Positions 29,557-37,927 of a stretch of DNA of 64,000 nucleotides are shown here, piece after piece. The notes below the pieces were generated by a model, which did not search any database, had not been told where the DNA came from, and was given only the letters and a program-made list of their open reading frames with translations. The first letter of the stretch is position 1. Each line of letters starts with the position of its first letter. The position numbers and the translations under genes are program-made. Origin of the DNA: Sphingomonas aliaeris (lineage in GTDB: Bacteria > Pseudomonadota > Alphaproteobacteria > Sphingomonadales > Sphingomonadaceae); assembly GCF_016743815.1 (NCBI RefSeq), contig NZ_CP061035.1:3469001-3533000 (forward strand), in the 5' to 3' direction.

Positions 29557-31143
29557 TCATTTTCTCCCTGGTTGATTGGTATTGGTTGCGATGGGTTCGA
29601 CCGTCTCGGTCGACAGCGGCAGGCTGTCGGCCAGTGGACCGTCGGGCGGACCGGAAGGGCCAGCGGGCGAAGGCGTCACGATCTGCGGCGAGGATGCCTG
29701 CGGTATGACCGGGGCCGGACGTCCCTTGCCCTCATATGGTGGCAGGCGGTCCAGCAGACGGACGACCGGCACGAACGGGCCGAACTGACCGCGGCGCTGC
29801 ACGACGAGATTGGTTTCCGGGCGATAGGCGATCGATCCCGTGACGAGCGTATCCGCCTGGAGCCGGCCGATAAAGGCAAGCATCGTCGCCTGCCCCAGAT
29901 ACAGGCCATAGCGGGCGTTGACGGTGAGGATTTGAGCGCTGAGCAGCCGCTGTTCGGAATCGATCACTTCGAAATTCGAACGGAAACCCTCCGCAAAACC
30001 ACGCTTCACACCGCCGAGGGCGGCTTCGGCGACGGTCGTTGCGGCCGTCCCGACGCGGAGCTGCTCCTGCGCGGTGACGGTCTGGTTCCACGCGTTCAGG
30101 ATGCCGGCAGCCAGCGTGCGCCGCGCATCTTCGATCTGGAATTCCGCCGATTGCTGGCGCGCGATGGCCGCCCGGACCCGCGACCCCACGACACCACGCG
30201 TGAGCAGGGGAAGGCTGAAACTGACCCCGCCACCCATGTTGGTACCCAGATCCCGTGTCTCGAACCCCTGCGGATTGACGTAGCCGAACGATCCTTGCGC
30301 CGTGATCGTCGGCCGGCGTTCGGCACGCGCCGCGGCGATCCGGTAGCCGCTCGCCTTTTCGGCCAGCTTGGCCTGCCACAGCACCGGGCTTTCCGCGGCG
30401 GCGACCCGCTGCGCCTCCCCGGAAGTGGTGGGCACGTTCGGCAAATCCGGTTCGGGATCGAGCATGCCGGGATTGCGGCCGACCGCAGCGGCGAAGCGTG
30501 ACCGGCTCTGTTCCAGATTGGCGCGCGCCTGTGCCAGGGCGGCGCTGATGAGGAGCAACTGTGCCTCCGCCTGTGCGACATCGGTGCTGGCGAGATCGCC
30601 TTCCTTGGCGCGCGAGCGGTTTTGTTTCACCTGCCTGTCGTAATTGTCCACCGCGCGCGCTTGGATCGCGACGAGCTGCTGGTCGCGCCGCACGGAGACA
30701 TAGGCGTTGATGACCTCGAACATCGTCGAGTTCTCGACGTCGCGCAGCCGTTCGCGTCCCGAGAGGACGTCCGCCTCCGCCGCGGAAACCTGTGCGGCCA
30801 CCCGGCCGCCACTGCTCAGCAACTGGTTGACCGTCACTGCCGTGCCGATCGAACGCTGTTCGAAGATGGTGAAGCCGGACGTCGACAGCCCGCGCTGACG
30901 GCGTTCGTTGTAATTGATGTTGCCGTCGAGCTGGGCGCCGAGTCGGTACGGGCTCATGGCCTCGATCACCGTCTCGTCGAGCGCACGCAATTCGGCGCGC
31001 TGCGCCTGAAGGACGGGGTTGTTCCGATAGGCGTCGACGATGGCATCGGCTAGCGTCTCGCCGCTCGCCGCGCCTGGGGTGGCGATGGCCATGGTGCCGC
31101 TCGACAGGGCGACCGTCGCAAGCCGGTGCAGAATCTTCCGCAT
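29557..31143 (-). CDS. TolC-family outer-membrane channel protein
   Basis: A 528-residue outer-membrane exit duct for type I secretion. The signal peptide (MRKILHRLATVALSSGTMAI and following) is followed by TLADAIVDAYRNNPVLQAQR, the usual start of the first outer-membrane efflux domain, and by two repeats of helical/strand structure including FEVINAYVSVRRDQQL and ALGGVKRGFAEGFRSNFEVI. The C terminus (about 450-528) is a Pro/Ser-rich periplasmic tail. The start at ATG 31143 is preferred; a GTG at 31203 would add 20 residues ahead of the signal peptide. It lies 174 bases after the protease gene and one base before the PEP-CTERM start. Confidence 0.93.
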   Translation of the reverse strand: MRKILHRLATVALSSGTMAIATPGAASGETLADAIVDAYRNNPVLQAQRAELRALDETVIEAMSPYRLGAQLDGNINYNERRQRGLSTSGFTIFEQRSIGTAVTVNQLLSSGGRVAAQVSAAEADVLSGRERLRDVENSTMFEVINAYVSVRRDQQLVAIQARAVDNYDRQVKQNRSRAKEGDLASTDVAQAEAQLLLISAALAQARANLEQSRSRFAAAVGRNPGMLDPEPDLPNVPTTSGEAQRVAAAESPVLWQAKLAEKASGYRIAAARAERRPTITAQGSFGYVNPQGFETRDLGTNMGGGVSFSLPLLTRGVVGSRVRAAIARQQSAEFQIEDARRTLAAGILNAWNQTVTAQEQLRVGTAATTVAEAALGGVKRGFAEGFRSNFEVIDSEQRLLSAQILTVNARYGLYLGQATMLAFIGRLQADTLVTGSIAYRPETNLVVQRRGQFGPFVPVVRLLDRLPPYEGKGRPAPVIPQASSPQIVTPSPAGPSGPPDGPLADSLPLSTETVEPIATNTNQPGRK

Positions 31144-31317
31144 GATCGGATCAGCGCCGACGGGCGAAAGAGGCGGCCGCCGAAGGACGTGGCGAAGGGC
31201 CACCCGCTTTCAGTGGCCCAGCGCGCCGGTGCAGCATTATCGACAAGGGGAAACTCCGGTCGGTATCGGGAAAACGAGGACCGGGGCAGTCCGTGATGGA
31301 CTGCCCCGGCAAGGTCG

Positions 31318-33969
31318 TCAGGCGTAGAGCTGAGCGCCCGTCGCCATGGCGTCACCCATCGTGTCGTAGAGGTAGAAGGCGGCTTGGTGCATATCGAAGC
31401 TGTTGCCCGTATGCGCCCCCGGCAGTTCGGCGAACGCGAACGCCGCCGTGTCGTTTGCAGCGCGGCCAGTCTGACCGAGTGACGATTCCTGCACGCGACC
31501 GTCGGTGAAGTCGGCATCGCCTTCGGTCAGGAAACCGTAAATCCACTGGCCGTTCGACTTGCCCAGCGCGATCAGCGTCGCGCCGCCTTCGCCGACCAGT
31601 TCGGCCGTATCGCCGCGTACGCTGTTATCGAGCAGGAGCAGCGCATTCGATCCCACCGTCAGGATGCCGTTCTGATCCGCGCCGCGCAGCTGCTTTGACG
31701 TCGCAATCGTGTCGCCGAAGCTCCAGTCGAGAACCTTGTCCTTGCCGCTGACGGCAAGCGTCTCGAACCAGAACACGTCGTTGCCGGTTCCGCCGAACAG
31801 CGTGTCGTTGCCGGCTCCGCCGTTCAACCAGTCGTTGCCGCGCATGCCGTACAGCTTGTTGTCGACCCCGTTGCCCAACAGTCGGTCGGCACCATCGCCG
31901 GTGACGACGTTCTCGATCACGCTGCCGGCTGCGATCGTGAAGGCAGCGTTGCCGCCGAAGGTGGTGCGACCGCCTGCGGCCAGCGAGACATCGACGGCCT
32001 TCGTCACCGCCGCCGCGTTGATCCAGTCCGCCCCGCCGTTCGTATCCGACAGGACACCGCGCGTCGCGCTTTCACCATCGATGGCCTTCATCGTGAAGAA
32101 CTCGTTGGTGTAGGTGTACACGTCATCCGCGGTCGGCGTGGAGCCGAACATATCCATCTTTATACTGTTAAGCGTCAGTGAATTGTCGATGAGCGGAAAA
32201 TCGTTCCCCGGGAACCGGACATCGAAGTCCATGTCCAGCGACTGGAACTCCAGCGTCCATGTGCCCTTCGTCTCGACGCCCCGGAAACCGGAGAACCCGA
32301 AGACGAACTCTTGCCCTGGCCCAGAATCTTCAAAGAAATCGCCGTCCTGGAACGTGAAGCCGACGGTTCCGTCGGGAGCGATCAGTTTGAATTGCGCGTT
32401 TGCGAGACCACCGACCAACGTCGACTCTATTTGGCCGTTGCGCTTTTCGATAGCAGTATGAGTATAGTTAATAGTCAGGTCGATATGCTCTACGTCAGTG
32501 CTTTGATTGACCTCGAACGTAAAACGCTGCGGTGTTCCGGTGATGTCGGAATTGGCATCGAACGTGCTGATAGAGCTTAGATCGATATCGGTGTTTGCCG
32601 TCAGTCCCACAGGCATGATGCCCGTGGTCGCCATCGTCTCGTTGCCGGACACCAGCGGCGCTGCGCGGAACAGCGACCAGACCTCGGCCATGCGCACCGC
32701 ACCATAGGCATCTACCGCGCCATAGCCGTAATCGTTGCTGAAGTGCATCGCGCCGCCGTTCCATCCGGCCGTGTCGCCATTGAGCTGGAACGGGTTCTCG
32801 TTCATGCCGACCAGTACCGTGAAGCCGTTGCTGACGAGCCTCTGGACCACCGCACCAGTTTCGAATGCGACGGGCATCTTGGCCGACGCTGCGAGGATGT
32901 TCTTGACGTCACGCCAGCCAAGCCCCTCATTGGCATCCAGGATCAGCGACACGACGCCGGTCACGACTGGCGTCGCGCCGGAGGTTCCGCCGAACGAGTC
33001 CGTGTAATCAGCGGCCGTTTCGGGATCGATATTCATGTTATAGCCATCGACGCCGAGAAGATCCGTGGCCACCAGCCCCGTCCCGCCCAGCTCGCTGAAG
33101 TCGTTCGAGGGGCCGGCCACCAGGATGTGTGCGCCCTTGGACGTGTAATAGGACGATACGCCGTCGGCTTCGCGATAGGCGGACACCGCAATGCCGTGGC
33201 GATCGGTTTTGGAACCCTGCGACTGATGGTCGCGTCCGTCATTCCCCGCGGCGCCGATAGTGATCGTGCCCAAACCGCCACGACCGGTTTCGGCTGCATA
33301 TGCAAAGGACTCCGACAACAGGTTCTGGAACGTGCCGGGGGTTGCACGAGAATTCGCCGTGCTGACCGATGTGCGACTGTCGCCCCAGCTATGATTGACG
33401 ACGTCGAACTGGTTCGCTTGGCTCAGCGCGTTGAAGAAGGCGGCGCTATTTCCTCCATTGACGTCGATCGGAAGAGCGGCGTTGAAGATATTGATGCCCG
33501 TGACCTGCGCATCGAACGCGACGCCGACGCCGGCGCGACCGTTGCGCGCCGCGGCGATCAAGCCGGCGACGGATGTACCGTGTCCCTGCATGTCCGCGCC
33601 GGGCTCACCACTCATCGTTATGCCATCGACCACGACGTGCTTGGAGGCGTCGTAGTTCCTTGCCAGATCCCAATGCGTGCTCTGGACGCCGGAGTCATAC
33701 ACGCCGACGCTTACACCGCGGCCGGTATAGTCTTCCCACACCTTGCCGATATCGCCCAACCGGGTCAGATGCCACTGTCGACTGAATTCAGGCACGCCGA
33801 TCGCACCAGGGTAGAATAGATCGAATGCAGTCGTAACTACCTTTCCGGTGTAATAGCCATAGGACCTGCCGATCGGTCCGTCCACGACGGGAGTTTTTTC
33901 GGCGGTCGTGCTGAAGAAGCTGCTTGCCGTCCAAGCGGCGCTATTCTTCAATTGAGCAGTTTGCGTCAT
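31318..33969 (-). CDS. Secreted subtilisin/kexin-like serine protease with RTX repeats
   Basis: An 883-residue S8-family protease without a Sec signal peptide. The catalytic triad is visible: Asp92 (GVYDSGVQ), His130 (QGHGTSVAG) and Ser329 (GGTSGATPVV), with the oxyanion Asn at about 242 (AAGNDG). A P/proprotein-convertase-like beta domain spans about 475-605, as in kexins. RTX calcium-binding nonapeptides lie at about 690-732 (GDGADRLLGNG, MRGNDWLNGGAGNDTLFGG, GTGNDVFWFE), followed by a serralysin-type C-terminal region for type I export. The start at 33969 follows GAGGGAGG at a rather long spacing. It leads a same-strand locus with TolC, ABC exporter and HlyD, so it is almost certainly their cargo. 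Confidence 0.93.
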   Translation of the reverse strand: MTQTAQLKNSAAWTASSFFSTTAEKTPVVDGPIGRSYGYYTGKVVTTAFDLFYPGAIGVPEFSRQWHLTRLGDIGKVWEDYTGRGVSVGVYDSGVQSTHWDLARNYDASKHVVVDGITMSGEPGADMQGHGTSVAGLIAAARNGRAGVGVAFDAQVTGINIFNAALPIDVNGGNSAAFFNALSQANQFDVVNHSWGDSRTSVSTANSRATPGTFQNLLSESFAYAAETGRGGLGTITIGAAGNDGRDHQSQGSKTDRHGIAVSAYREADGVSSYYTSKGAHILVAGPSNDFSELGGTGLVATDLLGVDGYNMNIDPETAADYTDSFGGTSGATPVVTGVVSLILDANEGLGWRDVKNILAASAKMPVAFETGAVVQRLVSNGFTVLVGMNENPFQLNGDTAGWNGGAMHFSNDYGYGAVDAYGAVRMAEVWSLFRAAPLVSGNETMATTGIMPVGLTANTDIDLSSISTFDANSDITGTPQRFTFEVNQSTDVEHIDLTINYTHTAIEKRNGQIESTLVGGLANAQFKLIAPDGTVGFTFQDGDFFEDSGPGQEFVFGFSGFRGVETKGTWTLEFQSLDMDFDVRFPGNDFPLIDNSLTLNSIKMDMFGSTPTADDVYTYTNEFFTMKAIDGESATRGVLSDTNGGADWINAAAVTKAVDVSLAAGGRTTFGGNAAFTIAAGSVIENVVTGDGADRLLGNGVDNKLYGMRGNDWLNGGAGNDTLFGGTGNDVFWFETLAVSGKDKVLDWSFGDTIATSKQLRGADQNGILTVGSNALLLLDNSVRGDTAELVGEGGATLIALGKSNGQWIYGFLTEGDADFTDGRVQESSLGQTGRAANDTAAFAFAELPGAHTGNSFDMHQAAFYLYDTMGDAMATGAQLYA

Positions 33970-34479
33970 GGTACTTAGAAGCCTCCCTCATAGTGATATC
34001 GTCATACTGATGAACGTCGGCAGAGAACATTGCCGTAGCAAATAAATAAAAGGCGCGAATATACATTCGACCGATCAAGATCGGGCGATGGTAAAACGAT
34101 GCTAATGCTGAGCAGCCAGTGGCTTGCTTCGAGGTCAGTTAGATCGAATCACGAGTAGCCTGTCAATCTACCCACATGAGCAATCGGAGATCGGCGATTG
34201 ACAATCACTGTCACTAATAATTGGCGTTCGTTTTTAAACGAATTAGAGACTTTAGATATATCAAGAACATGTATGCCGTTGCTGATAGGACAGAGACTTC
34301 CATCGACAGGCAACCCAAAAAGTCTTCTGCTAACTGAAAGAGTTAGTGCTCATTGGGGTTGCCTCAAGGATGTAAGTATCAACAATGATGTGTTCGGTAT
34401 AATAAAATAATCTCTCGGAGGTGGCTAGCGCACTCATATTCCAACTTTTTTTTTACACTTTAGCGTCAGGATTCATTGG
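33970..34479. other. AT-rich gene-free stretch upstream of the protease
   Basis: About 500 bases clearly richer in A+T than the surroundings, including AATAAATAAAAGG near 34043 and a nine-T run near 34447-34455. It must hold the protease promoter, but no −10/−35 pair stands out. A 70-codon plus-strand frame (34198-34410) has no ribosome binding site and no recognisable product. The different base composition suggests foreign origin. Confidence 0.5.
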
Positions 34480-34684
34480 TCATAGCCAGAGCATGATGGT
34501 GGCCGCGAGGACGATGGCGGAGAAGAAGACCGTGGGCCATCGGTCGTAGCCAATGGCGACGCGACTCCAGTCCGTCACACGCCCGAACACCATCTCGATG
34601 CGACTGCGGCGCTGGTCGCGGCGCTTGTCGTATTTGGCCGGCTGGTTGCGTGATCCGCGACCCGGGATACCGTGCGGCGTGCCG
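34480..34684 (-). mobile_element. C-terminal remnant of an IS5-family transposase
   Basis: Read on the minus strand, this stretch encodes about 68 residues typical of the end of IS5/IS427-type transposases: GIPGRGSRNQPAKYDKRRDQ, then RRSRIEMVFGRVTDWSRVAI with the last catalytic Glu of the DDE triad, then YDRWPTVFFSAIVLAATIML and a stop at 34480. The N-terminal three quarters and both inverted repeats are missing or unrecognisable, so it cannot move. It marks a past insertion at the edge of the AT-rich stretch. Confidence 0.8.
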
Positions 34685-34763
34685 GAAACGAGTGATCGGG
34701 TGAACTGTAATCAGTGGAACCAGGATTACGCTCGTTGGTCTCCTTGAAAGGGAGATGAAAGCG

Positions 34764-35297
34764 ATGGCAGATGATCGACAGACTGATGGTCTATCGCCGG
34801 GATGGGCCGCGGGGCTCGCGCTCGGTGCTGTATCGCTGGCACTGCTAGCTGGCAGCCGGGCCGGCCCCACCCCTGACAATCCAAACACGCGGCGCTGGTA
34901 TCGTCGTCTGCGCAAGCCGAACTTCACACCCCCGTCGGCGATCTACCCGATTGCCTGGACGGCCATTCAGACTGGCCTGGCCTATGGCGGCTACCGATTG
35001 TTGCGCGCCGAGCCATCGCCGCAACGCACGACCGCGTTGGCGTTGTGGGGTACGAACCAGATCGGCATCGGCGGATGGACTGAGGTGTTTTTCGGCCGAC
35101 GGGCGCCAGGCTGGGGCACCGTGGCATCAGCGGCGCTTGGCGCCTCGGCATTGGAGTACGTTGTTGCCGCGGAAAAGGTGGACAGGACCGCATCTCGCGT
35201 CGGCGTACCGCTGGTTGCGTGGGTCGGTTTTGCGACCTTGCTGTCCGAGGAAATCTGGCGGCGGAATGACACTCCGAATAAGCCGACGCGATCGTAG
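34764..35297 (+). CDS. TspO/MBR family protein (divergent)
   Basis: A 177-residue protein with about five membrane segments. The family hallmark is recognisable in NTRRWYRRLRKPNFTPPSAI (about 42-61) followed by PIAWTAIQTGLAYGG, and in the last segment VPLVAWVGFATLLSEEIWRRN. TspO proteins bind porphyrins and related ligands and act in stress and tetrapyrrole signalling. The middle part is divergent. The start at 34764 is chosen because AAAGGGAG ends 9 bases before it; the ATG at 34755 abuts that site. It stands alone on the plus strand beside the IS remnant. Confidence 0.75.
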   Translation: MADDRQTDGLSPGWAAGLALGAVSLALLAGSRAGPTPDNPNTRRWYRRLRKPNFTPPSAIYPIAWTAIQTGLAYGGYRLLRAEPSPQRTTALALWGTNQIGIGGWTEVFFGRRAPGWGTVASAALGASALEYVVAAEKVDRTASRVGVPLVAWVGFATLLSEEIWRRNDTPNKPTRS

Positions 35298-35554
35298 AAA
35301 TTCTTTGCGGCGATGGCAACGGACAGCTCAGGACGCTGGTTGAACCATAGCCTGACCTCTCGTCTGTAGGACCCGCAGCAGATCAGTCCGCCAAATCTAC
35401 GTTCAAATCTCGGCAGTTCTCGGTCGGAATCGGAAATCCATGCCGCGTACCTTCAACCAAACCCGGTTGCAGGCGTTCAGAGTGAGCCGGTCGCCCCCGG
35501 GTCTCGGACCATCGTTCATGCCCGCCGCAACCGCTATAGGTGTCGCGCGTGCGT

Positions 35555-35971
35555 TCATCGGCAGGTAGGAACTAAGCTCTTCGAGTCGGCAGCAGCTTTA
35601 GCGCAGAGGAGGATCGGCGTCGTCTCGATCAGCTTCAGCGACCGCACCATCCGTTCGGTGGATGTTTTGTATTTCACGAAGTGCGACGACCTGATGTGGG
35701 CCTCGTAGGCGGCTCGATCGGCGTACACCTCGAGCAAGCGGATCTGGTTTGGCTGAGCAGCGATCGCTACCGAGTGTAGCATCAGGACGCCGGGCTCCAG
35801 CCGCACCGACGCCTCCTGCTCTTCGGCTAGAATAGCCTTGTAGGCGGCGAGCTGGTCGGGATCGACCTCGATCTCCGCGATCCGGACCATCGGCGAAGCG
35901 TTGGCAGCAATCGCTTCGGTCGCCGAGAGCGACAGGATCATAGAAGATATGGCCATCAGGATCTTCCTCAT
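35555..35971 (-). CDS. Exported antibiotic-biosynthesis-monooxygenase (ABM/YgiN) domain protein
   Basis: A 138-residue protein with a signal peptide (MRKILMAISSMILSLSATEA) followed by one ABM ferredoxin-like domain: VRIAEIEVDPDQLAAYKAIL, EPGVLMLHSVAIAAQPNQIR, then LLEVYADRAAYEAHIRSSHF with the His typical of YgiN-like proteins. Such domains act as quinol monooxygenases or in heme or stress chemistry; an exported form is less common. It lies at the end of a same-strand run with LysR, MFS and cupin genes, 126 bases after the cupin. Its substrate is unknown. Confidence 0.8.
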   Translation of the reverse strand: MRKILMAISSMILSLSATEAIAANASPMVRIAEIEVDPDQLAAYKAILAEEQEASVRLEPGVLMLHSVAIAAQPNQIRLLEVYADRAAYEAHIRSSHFVKYKTSTERMVRSLKLIETTPILLCAKAAADSKSLVPTCR

Positions 35972-36097
35972 CGCATGTGCTCCCTTGCACTCTGGTACGC
36001 TACAGCCAGCATGCCGTGAGCTCTCAGCCAGATCACCGGGATGACGGCACTCCCTCGACCAACGCTGAATATTTGGCCGAAGCGGTCACGGCCGCCC

Positions 36098-36505
36098 CTA
36101 CTCTGTGCTGGCGAGATATTGTTCGTCGGTCACCTTCTCCATCCAGGTCACGGCATTCCCGTCGACGGACTCCTGAACGGCAACATGGGTCATCCCCTGA
36201 TGAGGTGTCGCGCCGTGCCAATGCTTGCGCCCGGCGGGGCACCACAGGATGTCGCCTGCCTTGAACTCGAGCTTGGGCCCGCCTTCGACCTGCGTCCAGC
36301 CAACGCCCTCGGTTACGATGAGGGTCTGACCTGCTGGATGGCTGTGCCAGGCAGAGCGGGCACCCGGTTCGAAGTGGACGATCGCGCCGCCGACGCGCGA
36401 CGGATCGGGGCGCTGGAACTGCCCGGTGATGGTGACCTTGCCCGTGAAATATTCGGCCGGACCATCGACCGTTTTCATGTCATCTTTGCGGCTGATTTCC
36501 ATCAT
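36098..36505 (-). CDS. Small cupin protein
   Basis: A 135-residue single-domain cupin. Motif 1 is GARSAWHSHPAGQTLIVTEG with two metal-binding His, and motif 2 is GDILWCPAGRKHWHGATPH. It resembles the cupins often annotated as mandelonitrile-lyase-like or linked to carboxymuconolactone decarboxylases; the actual reaction is unknown. The start at 36505 (MMEISRKDD) has GAAGGAA four bases away and gives the N terminus expected for cytosolic relatives. An alternative ATG at 36580 overlaps the MFS stop (TGATG) and would add a hydrophobic leader, so a periplasmic form cannot be excluded. Confidence 0.85.
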   Translation of the reverse strand: MMEISRKDDMKTVDGPAEYFTGKVTITGQFQRPDPSRVGGAIVHFEPGARSAWHSHPAGQTLIVTEGVGWTQVEGGPKLEFKAGDILWCPAGRKHWHGATPHQGMTHVAVQESVDGNAVTWMEKVTDEQYLASTE

Positions 36506-36579
36506 GTGATTCCTTCGCGGTATAGGCGGCGAGACGTCGGGTGCCAGAACGGACGAGACTGCCAGAAGAAGGCCGAGCA

Positions 36580-37797
36580 TCAACGTGCAACGCCAGTTGT
36601 GGCCGCGTTCGCCGGTCGAGCGTCGAGCGCAGCCAGCACTGCCCCTGCGAGCAGCAGCACGGCGCTGGCCAGGAAGGTCGCGCGGTACCCGCCGACATCG
36701 AACAGAAGCCCGCCACCGGCCGCGCCAAGCGTGATGGCGAGCTGGACGACTGCCACCAGCAACCCGCCGCCCGCTTCGGCATCGTCGGGGAAGCGCCGCG
36801 CGACCCACGTCCACCATGCGACAGGCGCGCCCGTGCCAACCACGCCCCAGAGCGTCAACAGGATGGCCGTGGGCACCGCCAGCGTCCCGAACGCCACCAG
36901 CATGCACGCGATCGCGGCCAGTGCGACTGGCGCGAGGATCAACGCGGTGGACAGGCTGCGGGCGACCAAACGGCCAAAGAGCCAGGTGCCGCACAGTCCT
37001 CCGGCTCCCATCAGCAGCAGGACGACAGACAGGGACGAAACGCCAAGCTGCGTTACCCCTTCGAGGAACGGCCGCACATAGGTGAACAAGGCGAATTGTC
37101 CGGCGAAGAGCAACGCCACGGCGGCGGCGCCGATCCGAGCGCGCGGGCGGCGCAAAATACCGAGCGCGCTCGTACCGACCGTTCTCCGGTCGGACGGCAT
37201 GGCAGGGAGCGTCAGCCACTGCCACGCGAAGGTAACGGCCGCGAGCGGGACGACTACGAAAAACGCGCCGCGCCAGCCGATATACTGGCCAAGGAAGCTG
37301 CCGAGCGGCGCGGCCACCGTCGTCGCCAGCGCATTGCCGCCGTTGAGCAGGCCGAGCGCCTTGGGTACCTGATCCTCGGGTACCAGCCGCAACACGGTTG
37401 CCGCCGACATCGACCAGAAGCCGCCAACGACGACACCCAGCAATGCGCGACCGGTCATGAACACGAGGTAGTTGGGCGCAAAGGCGACCGTCAGGCCAGA
37501 TAGCAGCATAAGCAGAGTAAGGCCGAGCAACAGCGTGCGGCGATCGATCCCGCGGGTCAGAGTCGCGATCGACAGGCTGGTCAGCACCGCGAACAGGCCG
37601 GAAACGGCGATGGCCTGCCCAGCCGCACCCTCGGTGAGATGAAGGTCGGATGCGATCGGAGTGAGGATGCTGACCGGCATGAACTCCGACGCGATCAGCG
37701 TCGACACGCACAGCGTGAGCGCCCACACGGCAGACCACCCTGTCCGCGCTTGCTCGTGCGGATTTGCTTGGCCATCCAGGACAGCTGATTGCGCCAC
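36580..37797 (-). CDS. MFS transporter, DHA1-type drug/sugar efflux family
   Basis: A 405-residue twelve-segment membrane protein of the major facilitator superfamily. Segment 1 is WALTLCVSTLIASEFMPVSI, the typical start of the AraJ/NepI/YdhP-like efflux group. The loop motif RGIDRRTLLLGLTLLMLL (about 82-99) and the family stretch RALLGVVVGGFWSMSAATVL are present. The GTG start at 37797 is preceded by GGAG at 7 bases. It probably exports a small molecule; the link to the cupin and LysR neighbours suggests an inducible detoxification unit. Confidence 0.88.
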   Translation of the reverse strand: MAQSAVLDGQANPHEQARTGWSAVWALTLCVSTLIASEFMPVSILTPIASDLHLTEGAAGQAIAVSGLFAVLTSLSIATLTRGIDRRTLLLGLTLLMLLSGLTVAFAPNYLVFMTGRALLGVVVGGFWSMSAATVLRLVPEDQVPKALGLLNGGNALATTVAAPLGSFLGQYIGWRGAFFVVVPLAAVTFAWQWLTLPAMPSDRRTVGTSALGILRRPRARIGAAAVALLFAGQFALFTYVRPFLEGVTQLGVSSLSVVLLLMGAGGLCGTWLFGRLVARSLSTALILAPVALAAIACMLVAFGTLAVPTAILLTLWGVVGTGAPVAWWTWVARRFPDDAEAGGGLLVAVVQLAITLGAAGGGLLFDVGGYRATFLASAVLLLAGAVLAALDARPANAATTGVAR

Positions 37798-37927
37798 ACA
37801 AGGTCTCCACGAACCGTCACAGGCAGAAGGCGCGTGACGGATCTATCGGATATATGCCGGGCAGCGGCGAAGATGAGCCCAAGGTCATGCAATGAAGCGA
37901 TGAGCTGAGCTCACCGGTTGTGGCCCT

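Noticed and set aside
34198..34410. A 70-codon plus-strand frame in the AT-rich gap
   Set aside because: No ribosome binding site, no recognisable domain, and a location in a region of atypical composition; not enough to call a gene.
34480..34684. A complete insertion sequence
   Set aside because: Only the C-terminal part of the transposase is present and no paired inverted repeats could be found.
34717..34740. GGAAC followed by CGTT upstream of the TspO-like gene as an EcfG promoter
   Set aside because: The spacer is only 12 bases, too short for the 16-17 required.
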